Shown: in pieces, positions 1 to 11,601 of the stretch | Position numbering within the stretch: position 1 is the stretch's first letter | How the letters are laid out: every line of letters starts with the position of its first letter | Assembly (NCBI RefSeq): GCF_000218685.1 | Contig: NW_006763300.1 | Coordinates: 961,447-1,025,446 of the forward strand | Source of the DNA: Serpula lacrymans var. lacrymans S7.9 | Taxonomy: Eukaryota > Basidiomycota > Agaricomycetes > Boletales > Serpulaceae | Reading direction: 5' to 3' | DNA: 64,000 bases | The notes under the pieces: generated by a model | What the model saw: only the letters and a program-made list of their open reading frames with translations | What the model was told of the DNA's origin: nothing | Database searches by the model: none | Translations under genes and position numbers: made by a program

Positions 1-502
1 TAGGTCCACAAGACACCGTCTCACCAGCACACACGGTATGTGTCACGCATTATTCCGTGGGATGACATCTGAAATAGTTGCCCCCAGGACCCGTACTTCA
101 ATTGCTATGGTAATGTCAGCATTTGCGCATCTGATTCGTACTTGACTGTTCTCTCTAGCCCAAGTTGTAGGTCGTAAGACTGTATGGTTGGCCCCTCCTG
201 ACATGACACCGTTCATGTATCCTTTCACTGTAACGTCGTCGGACATCGCCGATAGGTCTCATAATCCTGCTGCTAACATTGTGAATCCGTCTCTGAGTAA
301 CACTTCCCGAGTCGATGTTTTTCCTTGCTCGGCGGAGGCAGAAAGCGCATCGCGTGGCGAATTTCCAGCATTCTGGGAAACTACACCCAAGTATGCCCTT
401 TGTGCCACTTTAGAGCCTGGTGACATGTTGTTCTTTCCTCCTGGTTGGTGGCATGCGATGCGCAGTGAAGATGTCAGCTTTTCTGTCTCAATGTGGTTCT
501 GA
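1..502 (+). CDS. JmjC-domain (cupin-like) protein, 3' end only
   Basis: This is the C-terminal part of a JmjC-family Fe(II)/2-oxoglutarate oxygenase; the 5' part lies outside the window. I read three exons: 1-35, a 22-nt micro-exon 88-109, and 159-502, joined by GT-AG introns. The spliced frame gives the JmjC core: SPAHT, then DPYFNCY, then AQVVGRKTVWLAPP, ending with PGDMLFFPPGWWHAM. The HxD pair (His at the end of exon 1, Asp first in the micro-exon) and the late His of WWHAM are the expected iron ligands, so the fold looks active. The closest family members I know are the single-domain HSPBAP1/JMJD-like hydroxylases rather than histone demethylases with PHD fingers, but the missing N-terminus leaves that open. 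The protein ends a few residues after the last iron ligand, as is common for this class. Confidence 0.8.
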
Positions 503-805
503 GGACTAATTTCCTGCATGTTGTGTCACTGTAAAGATACGGATCTATACTTGCGCTACTGGTACTAATACTATCTCACTCTTGTGCCATTGGTAATCAT
601 TTGTATGTGACAGAAATGATTAGTGTATCAGACTTGCTGTCACCAGCCGGCCGTATCGGGTATAACCGAATTGAGATCAACTGTATTGTTGGACACCAAA
701 TTCAGTTGAAGAACCAGGTGCTGATACCTGCTGGGAAACGTATACCTGGTGCTCGTGACAGCCAGCGTTCAAACATTCCATCTTGTTGGCTTCCCGTTGG
801 CATAC
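503..805. other. Intergenic stretch upstream of the Sog2-like gene
   Basis: About 300 bases lie between the JmjC stop and the chosen Sog2 start. They should hold the JmjC 3' UTR and the Sog2 promoter. I see no clear TATA box and no further gene. Confidence 0.4.
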
Positions 806-3800
806 ATGATTTCACCAGATACAGAACGTGTAGTCGGGCGACAGCTCAGTAAGAATGGCCTCTTGTCACCATTGCCTTCTGCTTCTCTGAACGAAGGCCA
901 CATTGCGGAAGCTCTTTTACAATCTCCGGACGATGGCGCTACTTTGGATTTTACGCATAAAAACCTTACAGATGTTGGAGAGGATAGTGTCGAAGAGATT
1001 GCCACTATTGGAACAAACGGCTCTCTCCAAGATGATAGCTCAGTTCTCCGGTACGTCTGACTACCTTGTATTTCATATCTCAAACTTACGGAACCATGCA
1101 ATGGGGTGGACGTACAACCTTATCAGCATTTCTCTAGGTTTTAATCGCTTAACGACTTTGACTACTGCCTTTGCACTCCTTTCTCGCCTGAGATACTTGA
1201 ATCTGACAAGCAATAGCTTTTCGGTTTTTCCTGATGTAGTACGTGACGGAGTCAAACTATTATCTGACGTACACTCAAGTACGCGACATTTTAAAAGCTA
1301 ACTGTGATGCCTTCTTTGGAAATTCTGGACATGAGCCGCAATAAGATCAAGAGACTGCCTGCTCAGCCTGGTTCTTTGGCGAACCTTCGGGTAAGTCGCA
1401 AAGACAGTAGACATAATCGCTAGTCGATAATTGACGCTATCTCGTATCGCAGGTTTTTTCCATTTCGAGAAACAAAATCACGAGGCTTCCTCCCTACCTG
1501 GCCGACTTTCGCAATCTGAACATCCTAAAAGTTGAACGTAATCCTATAGAATGGCCTCCAAGACATGTCGTGGAGCTCACGGAAAACATGGACGACCCTC
1601 AGATTAGGTCAACTTGGATAGCTGAACTGCAGACATGGCTACGTGAAAACAGCAACAGCAAGTCGGAAGCAAGGAGAGCTTTGGACGACCTCATAACAAA
1701 CGAGCAGGCCCCGTTAGATACCTCCATGTAAGTTTTAGCCTTAACTTTAGGACTTGTGTTCATTTCTGCTCAAACTTAGGTGTGAAGATATCTCCCCATG
1801 GCCGCACTCGCGTAAAAAACATTCAGACGCAGATGCCACACCCCATGCACGAACTTTTTCCGTTGACTCGGAACTTTCTTTCCCTTCTTGGACCGAGTCC
1901 GATGATCTTCCTCTTCACAGTTCGACTTTTTCGCCACGGTCGGAAAGACCACCACCACTGCAACTATCTAAACTTCCCGTATACAGTGACTCATCGCCTA
2001 CCCGCTCTCCTGATAGTTATCTGCCAACACCTGACGAATCTGTCTATTCTACTGATGAAGACAGCACTACTGTACCTGATACTCAACCGCATACAAGGAA
2101 CGCCTCCTATGCTGGAGACAGCGTAAATCGCCTACTTGTCATGAACAAGAAAAGTCTGCCTGATCTCAGGAAGGCTAACTTCGAGATTGATCCTGAAGGC
2201 AGGCCGTTGGAATCACCCATGCCTGGAACTACGAATTACTTCGAGAATCGTCCTACTGTACAGCCAGAGTCATTTGCTGCCTCCCCACTCCCACATCGGC
2301 AAGATAGCTTATCTGATGCCCAGCCATTCATTTATGGAGCTAAACCGCTCACACCATCTCCCCCTTCTGCATATTCTGACTCGATTGATAGAACGATTCC
2401 CCCTGTACCTCCTATGGAGCTCGAGCGGAACTCATATTTCCGGCGACTCTCTGCATTGCCTGCTGCCACGATTTCTAGTAATCTACCTCCCTCTCTGCTC
2501 AGTCTTGTGGAAGCGGCTCGTTCCATTCTTTTCTCTACTTCGCAAGTTTACCAGTGTCTCTCCCATTACACTGTTTATACTCTGGATAACCAGCTTTCAT
2601 CCGTCATCAAGAAGGTGATAGACCCTGCAAACGCATACATGACGCAGCTAGTCGATGCACTCGACCGCTTCGATACTATGAGCAAGAAGACAACACCAGG
2701 GCCCGGGTTATGCCGAGCAGTAATCGAATGTAGTAGAGACACAGCAGCTGTCTTTGGAAAAGCAATAGGTATAGTTGCTTTACAGCTGAAGGTCCTTGCT
2801 GCTAAGAACGACGTCCGGTTCATGCGGCAACTGCACTTGATTTTTTATGGTGCCATCGCCGAGATTTCATTCGCCTGGCAAGCTATGGCTCCCCATATCG
2901 AGTCTATCAAACCTCTTCTTTCCGATCACCGCAGACCTCCCCCCGTCAAAACTCACACAACGCCTTCAAATTCTAGTCTCGGTAGCCCTGAGCTACCGCC
3001 TGCCTCAGGTTCTCCATCATTTTCCTCTTTCAATGTGCATATACCCAACATGCCTCTTCCGCGTTCGCGCCCAACACAACCCATAGGACGGGCACGTACA
3101 ACGCGGAGGCATGCCGGATCCTTCAGTTCAAAGGATGTCGAAATTGGGAAGACTCTTCCTTCATATGAGGATGTCCCAGGTACCCCTTCAGGCTTGCGTG
3201 CTGGTATACGACAACCAGTGTTGTCTGGTGGTGGTACTCCTGGGGCATCCTCTGGGGCTCCCTCTGAGTTTATAATCTTGACTCCAGGGGGTGGTGATCA
3301 CTCCCGACAGGGGTCCTTAACATCAATAGCTACAACTTTAGCTTCTTCTTCTCCTCCGCCGCCTTTTAAATCATTGAATGTAGAAATACCTCCATCAAGG
3401 ACCCTGGTTGACAAGGAGGCATTGTCTGCAATGGAGGTTGCAGTGGAGGCGGCGCCTGCTGTCTGGGAGATGATCTCAGGGATCCTGGATAACGACCTCG
3501 ATATCCAGGAGGCAAACCAGGACGTGCGAGAAACGTTGCTTCTTGCTCGAGGTACAACAGAGCGGCTGAAGACTAATATACGTGCCATACACAAAGGCAG
3601 CTTATCGGCCAACAGAAAGGCGCTTCGTGAGGATGCGCATGTGTTTGTCAAGGTGACGATACTTTCTATGAGTATATTTGTCTCGCTCACTTAACTCTCT
3701 TTGTCAGACCGTTGTCAAGCTGTCGAGCGTGATAAAGTCGTATGGGAGCACCCATGCACTATATTCAGATTTGCGGACCAAGATGGTTGAACTAACAAAT

Positions 3801-4091
3801 GCCACGGAAGAATTTGTCATTCTGCTGCACGTTTCGTCTTTTTCGCCTTCATCCACTCCCAGGCCTTATTCACCGATGTGGGGTGGCACAAATTACCCCA
3901 CATCGCTTGAGGATAATCGGTTAGGTGCAAATTTGTCGCGTAGTCGAAGTACTCAACCGCCCAAGAGCTCGAAGCTGGCTTCTCCTTTGGTAAGAGAACT
4001 GCCTCGCAGCGCGTTGCCCAACCAGTCCTTCAATATTCCAACCCCTCCACGATACGGAGAAGATCGCGTTCGAGAACCTAATGACCAATAA
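806..4091 (+). CDS. SOG2: Sog2-like leucine-rich-repeat protein of the RAM signalling network
   Basis: Exons read as 806-1050, 1127-1238, 1298-1390, 1453-1727, 1780-3652 and 3708-4091, all in phase, giving about 993 residues. The N-terminal 240 residues hold leucine-rich repeats (for example ISLGFNRLTTL, LRYLNLTSNSFSVFPD, LEILDMSRNKIKRLP, FSISRNKITRLP). A Ser/Pro-rich linker follows, then the Sog2 family region (around LVEAARSILFSTSQVYQ and KKVIDPANAYMTQLVDALD). The helical tail, which resumes in the last exon (VVKLSSVIKSYG), is also typical. In yeast Sog2 acts with Kic1, Hym1, Mob2 and Cbk1 in polarised growth and cell separation; that role here is by homology. The ATG at 806 is the only in-frame Met I find ahead of the conserved SLNEGHIAEALLQ stretch. 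The gene converges on the minus-strand FYVE gene with 280 bases between stops. Confidence 0.88.
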
Positions 4092-4371
4092 TGCCTCAAT
4101 GGAATCATACCTATTTTCTCATAGAATCTTCGCACTTGCTTTTTAATTGCATTGTATGCATCCCTACATACCGTAACGTTAAGTCGCTTCCCATGATGTG
4201 CTTGCCCATTTAAATACAATAATTTTTTCTTGCACGACAAAATGGTGTATTCATAACCGACGGGAAGGATATGTTTCTAGGAATAGCCAAAGTACTGGCA
4301 ATGTCCTACGCGGGTACCTGGCAAGTATTTTGTTCTACGCGAAGGATATGAAAGAGAGAGGGATGTCTTCC

Positions 4372-6971
4372 TCAACCAGCTTTGCTTCTATCAGCAATGG
4401 TCAGCATCTTATCGATTTCAGTCCTGATCTCCTTCAGATTCGCCTTCAGAGTCTTCGCGTCCTCGAACTTCCTGTGAGCCACGGCCTCTTCCACAAAAGA
4501 TTCTAGTAAAGCCTCCTGTTCGAGCAAAGGCTGAAGAGAATGTGCCATCTCAGAATCGGGATCAATCGTGGGTCCATCACCTGGAGTCTGGGATTTCGAT
4601 GAATTTTGCTTTTTCGGTTTAGGTATAGACTGCGACATATGGTCAATCAAGCATTAAAGCAGATAAACTCAAACACAAACCTGTAAAGGAAACATATTTT
4701 TCTGCAAAAACAAATTGGCTCGCGTGAGAATAGCCATCTGTACTCGATCCTGCGAACTATTGGGAGGGCATGGTATCTTTCGAATACGCTTGGAGAGTGC
4801 ATCGTATTGCGAAAAGGCTTCCAAAAGGCGCTTCCTGGTTGCAGTGGCTTCCTTAGTAGGTTGGTCGTCTGTGCTAAAATTGTATAACCGTGATAAGTCG
4901 AAGATAACGAAGACAAAATGATTGGAACATACTTTAGGCTTAGGATGAGTTCCCGGAATTGTGGCAGGGAGTCTTCTATCTCTGTTTCCAAGCTGATGAA
5001 TGCCTATACAGCGGATCAGACGACAAATCCTTCTCAATATATATATCGAAGGTACCAACATCGTAAAGCCTATGAAACACGGGGACTTGCGAAGCTTCTT
5101 GGAAATGTTGCTGTCGCCTACAGGAGTATATCAGTTGGTGCAGATAAAACTTTGGAATGGTAACGAACGAGAGAATGGGCCGACATTCTCTACAAATCCT
5201 GACGCCCTTCAGGAATTTCTCTTCTTCTGCCAAGACATCCGCTGCCTTTTCCTTCGCACTACTTCGGGTATCAACACTTCTTCGTCTCCTCACACCATAA
5301 TCAACGCCTTCTTCCACTTGCTCTATTCGCCTCGACTTGGGATCAACGACGAAGAGGATAGAACACGGTTCCAGCCTTTGTGGCCGTTTAATGGGCAAAG
5401 AGCATATTATATTGCCACAGAGGCGACAGTGATGTTTTCTGTTAGTCAGAGGATGAAATGATGCACTGAAAAACAGCTTAGTTCTATGAAGCGTGGCCGC
5501 CGTAAAAGTAGTAGACTCACGTGCATAATGGGCACTTCGATACGTCCGAATCTTCTTGCCATGGTGTAATCCTTTGCTCGGCAGCTATGAAAAGGAATTC
5601 GTCGGGTGCACAAGAATTAATCAGGACCACACATACCTCTTATCTCTCCCTTGGTTCCTTGTAACGCTTGCGACTGAAGAACACCTTTCCATAGATCCCC
5701 CGCATCCAGATTTTTGATGTCTGACAGGTCTAAATTGAATAAGGATGACGACCTCCGATTTTCTGTAGGCCGCTTGTGAGATGCTGAATCCACTCCATCT
5801 AGTGGAAAGTGTAAATGGATCAACTTCTCCATCCGGCGTTCGAGTTTCGTTCGTTCAACCCTTCCTACGTCCATATTCGCCTTTCTAGCTTCTGTAAACT
5901 CGCCAGTACGAGGCCTGTATACGCCCTTGGGCTGAAATCCAGGCCGATACGGTGCTGGTGAACGAGAGGGGGCCTGGGATGGTGAAGGAGGGATGGACGG
6001 AGCTGGCGAACTGGAAGTGGTAGTGGTCTCGGAAGCAGAAACGGTGACCTTGGGAAGTGGTTTCTCTGGAGGGACGGGAGGCCTCTGGAATGGTGTACCA
6101 GGCTGGTTGCGGGGGGTGTACGATAACGAGGGAGGGTGTGGTATATTGATCGGCTGAGGCTGCTCGGGAATGGGTAACGACAATGTCGAGTGAGGTCTCT
6201 CCTCAGCCAGTGTTGTGACTACCGAACCAAGGGATGTGACACGGTGATGCATCGCCGGCGAGTAAGGCGGTTCAGATTGAAGAGAAGTTGTGGAAGAGGA
6301 TGCAGCGTGAGTATTGGAACCTAGAGGGCGTAGAGGTGATGGTGATGAAGGGAGAGATGACCTTGCAGTGAGACTTGCACGGGGTACACGACGGAATGTT
6401 GACTGTTTCTTTGGGGCATTATTTGGTTTCGTCATGGTAATCGATGACGGAGCAGATGGTTCGACGGTTGGCTCAACTTCTCTACTTTTCCCATTCACTT
6501 TCGGCAAAGGGAGAGAGCGCGTGCTGATATCTGGCGACAAAGTGGGTGCTGGAACAGGTGCATCGAGTGTTGTTTGAGAAATTGTCGGAGAGATCGACTC
6601 TGGAGAAGATGAACTACTAGCAGTAAGTGGTGTGCGAGTGCCTTTCGTAGGCACCGGGTCTGACGAAGCGGTCTTGTCTGCTAGAGGTATGATTGACATG
6701 ACCTGTGCGAAATCAGCTGCAAATTTCTCGATTTCCTGAGACTCGTGTCGTCGGGCGTAAGCTGGGGTTGGCGAATAAGCGATAGAGGCGTTGCTGGCCA
6801 CACTGGATGGGCGTGACAATGGTGGAGGCGAAACATTAGGAATGAGATGCACATTGGAGATATTGCGCGAGTGTCTCTTTGACTGTATAAACAATATTCA
6901 GAACCAGGACACTCTGAAAAACAATATCTTACCCTGTACGCTTGATACGGTACAAATGGCGGGGAATCCAT
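4372..6971 (-). CDS. PEP7: FYVE zinc-finger, rabenosyn-type Rab5 effector (Pep7/Vac1-like)
   Basis: Minus-strand exons read as 6933-6971, 5637-6882, 5521-5584, 5169-5465, 5060-5117, 4933-5003, 4681-4873 and 4372-4629, giving about 741 residues with consistent phases. The first 420 residues are a Ser/Pro-rich disordered region. The FYVE finger is built from several exons: CPLC in exon 3, then RKHHCRLCG and a further Cys in exon 4, then CRECR. The C-terminus carries a helical segment (LLEQEALLESFVEEAVAHRK) matching the rabenosyn Rab-binding domain, preceded by the conserved RVQMAILTRANLFLQKNMFPLQ-like block. Family members bind PtdIns3P and Rab5/Vps21 on endosomes and work with Vps45 in vesicle fusion to the endosome or vacuole. 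The start at 6971 makes a 13-codon first exon with a good GTAAG donor. Confidence 0.87.
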
Positions 6972-7471
6972 CGCCAGCGGTATGACTCTAAACTGAGTTG
7001 AGACTGATTTGAGAACTGAAACTCGGACGATTCAGCAAAAGTTCAGACAACAAGTTGAACGTCGAGAAAAACGTGGGTGATGAAAGGGCTAATGCACCTT
7101 AAGAATGCCCCCTGCGATGTGTCTGGCCAATGTGCTGTGCGTGTGTGTTGTTTTTCGCAATCCCGCAAGCTACCAACAAGATGCAAATTGTTCTGTTGCC
7201 AGTGATATATGAGTTCAACACAGGTTCGTGATTTACGGAATTGGCGCTTGACGAGGAAAGCAGAGAGTACAACTAGCACTGCTACTAGTGCCGGTACTGT
7301 GACGATTACGCCTGGCTTAAGAGTGAGCGCTGCGCCACGGTCTCTCGGTCCGCCGTTTTACTTCAAGTTGCATACCCGGCATAGTCACTTAGCACAATAC
7401 TACCAGGTTATATACAGTCAACACAGAAAGCTATAAGAAATTGCTTTGTTACACCATCCAGTCCGCGCAAC
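6972..7471. other. Divergent promoter region between the FYVE gene and twinfilin
   Basis: Five hundred bases separate two divergently transcribed genes. A 76-codon open frame at 7209-7436 has no recognisable similarity and I take it as chance. No TATA box stands out. Confidence 0.4.
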
Positions 7472-8803
7472 ATGTCTGCTACATCAGGTATCCAAGTATC
7501 ACCTGAACTCGTCGAATCGTTCTCTGCAGCCGTAGAGTCAAAACAAGTCCGTTTCATCAAAGTTGCTATCCGCATGCACGACGGTTTGCATTCCTCCACA
7601 TGCCTCATCATCTTTGTCCTCACTATTCATGTAGAATCGCTCGCGCCTGTCGCCGTGATAGACGTTTCAGGATCGCTCGAAGAAGACTTGCTTCAGTTGC
7701 AGGATCTCTTGGATGACAAGGAGCCAGCGTATGTCTTGACCCGTCTTGATGATCCGCCCTCAGAATGGCTCGCGATAAACTACGTGCCCGACTCTGCTAC
7801 AGTCAGAGACAAGGCAGGTGCACCTGTGTCCGCCTCAGCTCTCTAGCTCATACCATCAAGAGTAGATGCTCTATGCCTCGACTCGCAACTCTCTAACAAA
7901 GTCACTTGGGTCCGCTGTCTTTACAGACTCTTTATTCGCCACTGATAAGACCGACGTCTTGCCTGAAGCCTACGCTGCTCATAAGAGACATCTTGCTGCC
8001 CCAAAGCCTCTCAGCGCTAGAGAACAAGAGTTAGCTGACGTCAAAGCCGCCGAACGGGAGGGAAGCTCCAGTGCCTACAATGGCAGCAGGAGTAGGGTGA
8101 CTCATATCCCCACTGGCCCTGGCTGGGATTGGCCAGAAGATGTTCGAGGTGCTGTTGAAGAACTAGCTACTCACCCTGGCAATCGACTTGTTGTCCTTGT
8201 AAGAAATACACTTTCCCCAGCATCGATTGACAATACTGAACCTACGAGCAGCACATCGATCCATCGTCAGGATCTCTTGTCCTTGGGTCAGCTGTAGATG
8301 TTACCATCGACGCGTTGGGCTCATCTCTTCCTAAATCCGAGCCTGGTAAGATTCTTTTGATCCACATCATTGCGAGTGTCGGTGCTGACTGAAATGTTGG
8401 CGGTATAGCATATGCATTCTTTGCATGGCCGAATACCTATTCAACGAGTGGTCGAGACATCAGTAAGCGTTTTACACTTGGGTGCATGGGCATCATCTAA
8501 TCAAGGTCAATAGTCTACATATACTCGTGCCCATCATCCTCCCCCGTCAAATATCGAATGACTTACGCATCGGGTGCCTTGTCTGTGTTCCAGTCCACTA
8601 ACAACATACTTGCGACGGCAGAATCAACATGCGCTCTGGCTTCGCGGAAGATACAGACGTCAGACCCAGCAGAGCTCGGCGAAGCTTTTATCATGGCTGA
8701 ACTGGGATACATTTCTCGTGAGGATGAAGATACCAACACGCAACCGCAGCCGGAGGTGGTAAAGTCATTCGCTAAACCCAAAGGACCTGGCAGAAGGCGA
8801 TAA
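7472..8803 (+). CDS. TWF1: Twinfilin, actin monomer-binding ADF-homology protein
   Basis: Exons read as 7472-7583, 7635-7813, 7866-8198, 8252-8345, 8409-8462 and 8514-8803. The protein has two ADF-H domains: an N-terminal one (from GIQVSPELVESFSAAV through the MLYASTRNSLTKSLG block) and a C-terminal one (from DVRGAVEELATHPGNRLVVL through VYIYSCPSSSPVKYRMTYAS-like sequence). The tail is the typical KPKGPGRRR. Twinfilin sequesters ADP-actin and caps barbed ends, acting at cortical actin patches. The intron 7814-7865 appears to be GC-AG: the frame demands that exon 3 begin exactly at the ATG at 7866, because the preceding in-frame codon is TAG. The only phase-compatible exon end is AAG followed by GCAGGT. 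The start at 7472 is the first Met of the conserved N-terminus. Confidence 0.9.
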
Positions 8804-9152
8804 GAATGTTGAAAATACAATCGCAGGGTTGCTGTAATTTTACGTGATACCAAAAGGACATTGGGCTTGTTGGATACTATTCGCACAGAATCAGAATGAA
8901 CAATATTCTCAGCTGAATCGTGAGTTGTACAATAAATATGTACTTACGGATGCCCGACGGATGAGATCCGCCTATATGCCTGTTCTCAACCACCTTGACC
9001 AAGCGAACGTGTAAATGTTATGCCCGACTGGGTTACACGGTTTACTTACAGTACCGTGGCCCGTATCTCGTGATCACTTGTCTTATACGCATACATAAAC
9101 GAAGGTAGGCCCGTACTGTCTTTCCTCCTCTCCTTGGGCTGTCAATTATATC
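8804..9152. other. Intergenic, twinfilin 3' side and SCOT-1 promoter
   Basis: About 350 bases with no coding signal that I can support. It precedes the SCOT-1 start codon directly. Confidence 0.4.
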
Positions 9153-11291
9153 ATGTGGGCGGCGCGTATCTCTAGGACGGCCAGGGCGGCCTCACCGACT
9201 ATAGTACTTGGAAATTACAGTCGACTACTCTCCCCTGGCATACGGTGGTATAGTACACCAGTAGATCTCCCGGTCCCAAAGAAGAGAAAAGTCTGGGACT
9301 CTGTTGATGAAGTCGTCAAGGACGTAAAGTCAGGGGATGTGCTCTTATGTGGTGGTTAGTGTGTTGATGTTCCACCCCCATGATAAACATTCTAAAGGAT
9401 CGTATGTATAGGCTTTGGATTGGCAGGAGTTCCAGGTGTGTATGATACTGTCGTCGCGAAGAAACACCACCGAATGGCTTTCAGATACGCTTCTCGGGGC
9501 CCTGGTTAAGAGGAAAGAGGTTCAACAGCTAACTGCTGTCTCAAACAATGCAGGAGCAGGAGATTCTGGCCTGGGTGCATTTCCTAATTGCTCGGTGGTT
9601 CATTGCGATTTACTTATACACGGTCTCTCCAGGGAAACTGCTGAACAGCAAGCAAGTGGACAAAATCATCGCATCTTACCCTGGCGGGTACGTACCTGCG
9701 CTCTTCCGTCGTTTATAACGTTGACCTATCTCACTTTAGCAACAAAGCATTCGAAGCTCTATACCTGAAGGGTGAAATATCACTAGAACTCGTTCCACAG
9801 GGTACGCTCGTCGAGCGTTTGCGTGCTCATGCAGCAGGTATCCCTGCATTTTTTACCCCCACCGGAGCATCGACTGCCGTGGAGGAAGGATTGATTCCCG
9901 TGCGCTATAATGAAGGTGGCTTCGCAAATGGGGTCAAGTATCCCGGTATAAAGAAGGAGTCGCGTGAGTTTGGCGGTCGTCGATATGTTATGGAGCCAGC
10001 TATTGCTGGAGATGTTGCATTCATTCGGGCATGGAGAGTGGACGAAGTGGGAAACTGTGTATTCCGGTAATTGCATCAACTCCTTTGACAGAAATCTGTT
10101 AACATTGTCCAGCTATGCACAGAACAACTACAATACGGTCATGGGAAAGAATGCGAAGCTCACTATTGTGGAGGTACGTCAAAAATTCTACTATTATTAT
10201 TCACTGTGAACCTTCAACTTATGTCCACCCCCGGCAGGCTGATAACATTGTACCAGTAGGATCAATCTCACCCAACGCTGTACATCTCCCGGGTATCTAC
10301 GTTGATCGCATCGTGAAAGCGACAGCTCCAAAAAACATCGAATTCGTCACTCTGGCCAAATCATCCTCAGATACTAGTTCTGCATCTTTAACACCCGAAC
10401 AAAGCCGAGCAAAGGAGCAGAGACATCGGATTGCAAAGCGCGCTGCCAAGGAAATCAAAGACGGCTTCTATGTGAATCTGGGGATTGGGATGCCCACTCT
10501 TGTGACAGAGTATTTGGAACCTGGTGTGAGTGTCTGGCTGCAAAGTGAAAATGGAATATTGGGCATGGGACCATACCCAACTGAGGTGCAACTTGATCCG
10601 TTAGTGTTCACCCCCTTGAGTTTTACTTTGTGCCCATATGACTGCATACAGGGATATCATCAACGCCGGAAAGGAGACCGTAACTTTACTGCCTGGCGCT
10701 TCCATCTTCGGTAAGTGGATGTCCTGCAAGAGTAAAAGGTCAAGACCAAACATATGATGTATCACAGATTCTAGTGAATCGTTTGCCATGATTCGTGGTG
10801 GCCATATGGACATCTCTATTTTGGGGGTATGATAGGTCAGGCTTTGATGACTGAAGTGACATCTAATGCCTTTTTCTCGTTCAGGCTATGGAAGTATCCC
10901 AGGCCGGTGATATCGCAAACTTTATGATCCCAGGGAAACTTGTGAAAGGTTCGATAGGGTAGTATCACTGACATTCTTTGGTGCTTACGATGTTTGTGCA
11001 GGTATCGGTGGCGCCATGGACCTCGTGTCCAACCCAGACAAGACCAAAGTTATCGTGGTGATGGAGCATTGTGCCAAGGATGGAAGCCCAAAGATTCTCA
11101 AGCAATGCAGTTTGCCACTCACCGGAGCACGCACCGTCAGCCTTATTGTGACTGAACTTGCGGTGTTCAAAGTTGATCGCACCGCTGGAGAGCTTGAGCT
11201 CGTTGAACTAATGGGAGGCGCAACACTTGAGGAGGTGAAGGCCAAGACGGGGTGTGAGTTTAACGTCCGTAGGGACTTGAGTAAGTTGTAA
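9153..11291 (+). CDS. Succinyl-CoA:3-ketoacid CoA transferase, copy 1 (mitochondrial)
   Basis: This enzyme moves CoA between succinyl-CoA and acetoacetate in ketone-body metabolism in the mitochondrion. The first 35 residues are Arg/Ser-rich without acids (MWAARISRTARAA and onward), like an import presequence. Subunit-A and subunit-B domains are fused, as in eukaryotic SCOT. The A half contains [29 protein letters not shown] and FFTPTGAST. The B half contains VNLGIGMPTLV and [10 protein letters not shown], whose Glu is the catalytic residue. It ends with [18 protein letters not shown] and [10 protein letters not shown]. Several introns break it (for example after codon 67 at 9354), all GT-AG where checked. 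No frameshift is seen. The TAA stop at 11289-11291 is part of the target-site duplication of the element that follows, so the gene's native 3' UTR now starts at 18602. A second copy lies at 19400-21546. Confidence 0.9.
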
Positions 11292-11294
11292 TCT
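11289..11294. repeat. Left copy of 6-bp target-site duplication TAATCT
   Basis: TAATCT immediately precedes the left terminal inverted repeat and is repeated at 18602-18607 immediately after the right one. Its first three bases are the SCOT-1 stop codon. Confidence 0.85.
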
Positions 11295-11547
11295 TACGGT
11301 GGATGATTGGTTACGGTTCAACTTTCGAGCCCGGCCAATGTCCGGCATAATATTTTTCAAAATCCGATGTACCTTCAGCTATTATATTTGTATTTAGCAA
11401 AATTCGAGCAAGGCCTTTGATGGGCGATCAACGAAGATACATTTTAATTAATTTCTTTGATCCAGCGAGTGTGATTTGGGCAAAAGCCAGTGTGATGAGA
11501 GATCGAGCGAGCGTGCAATTCAATATGTCAACATAGGATTTCAAGCG
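11295..11547 (+). repeat. Left terminal inverted repeat (253 bp)
   Basis: It begins TACGGTGGATGATTGG and ends TTTCAAGCG. It matches the reverse complement of 18349-18601 over its full length with three transition differences, then similarity stops abruptly. Confidence 0.92.
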
Positions 11548-11601
11548 TCCAAATACATCAAGAAATTACAAGTATTACACATATACTGACAACCCCTCTC
11601 C

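Noticed and set aside
5000..5461. Plus-strand 153-codon open frame
   Set aside because: Antisense shadow of the FYVE gene, whose minus-strand exons explain this stretch with zinc-finger motifs.
7209..7436. Open frame of 75 codons upstream of twinfilin
   Set aside because: No motif, lies in the divergent promoter region and does not join in frame to the twinfilin start.
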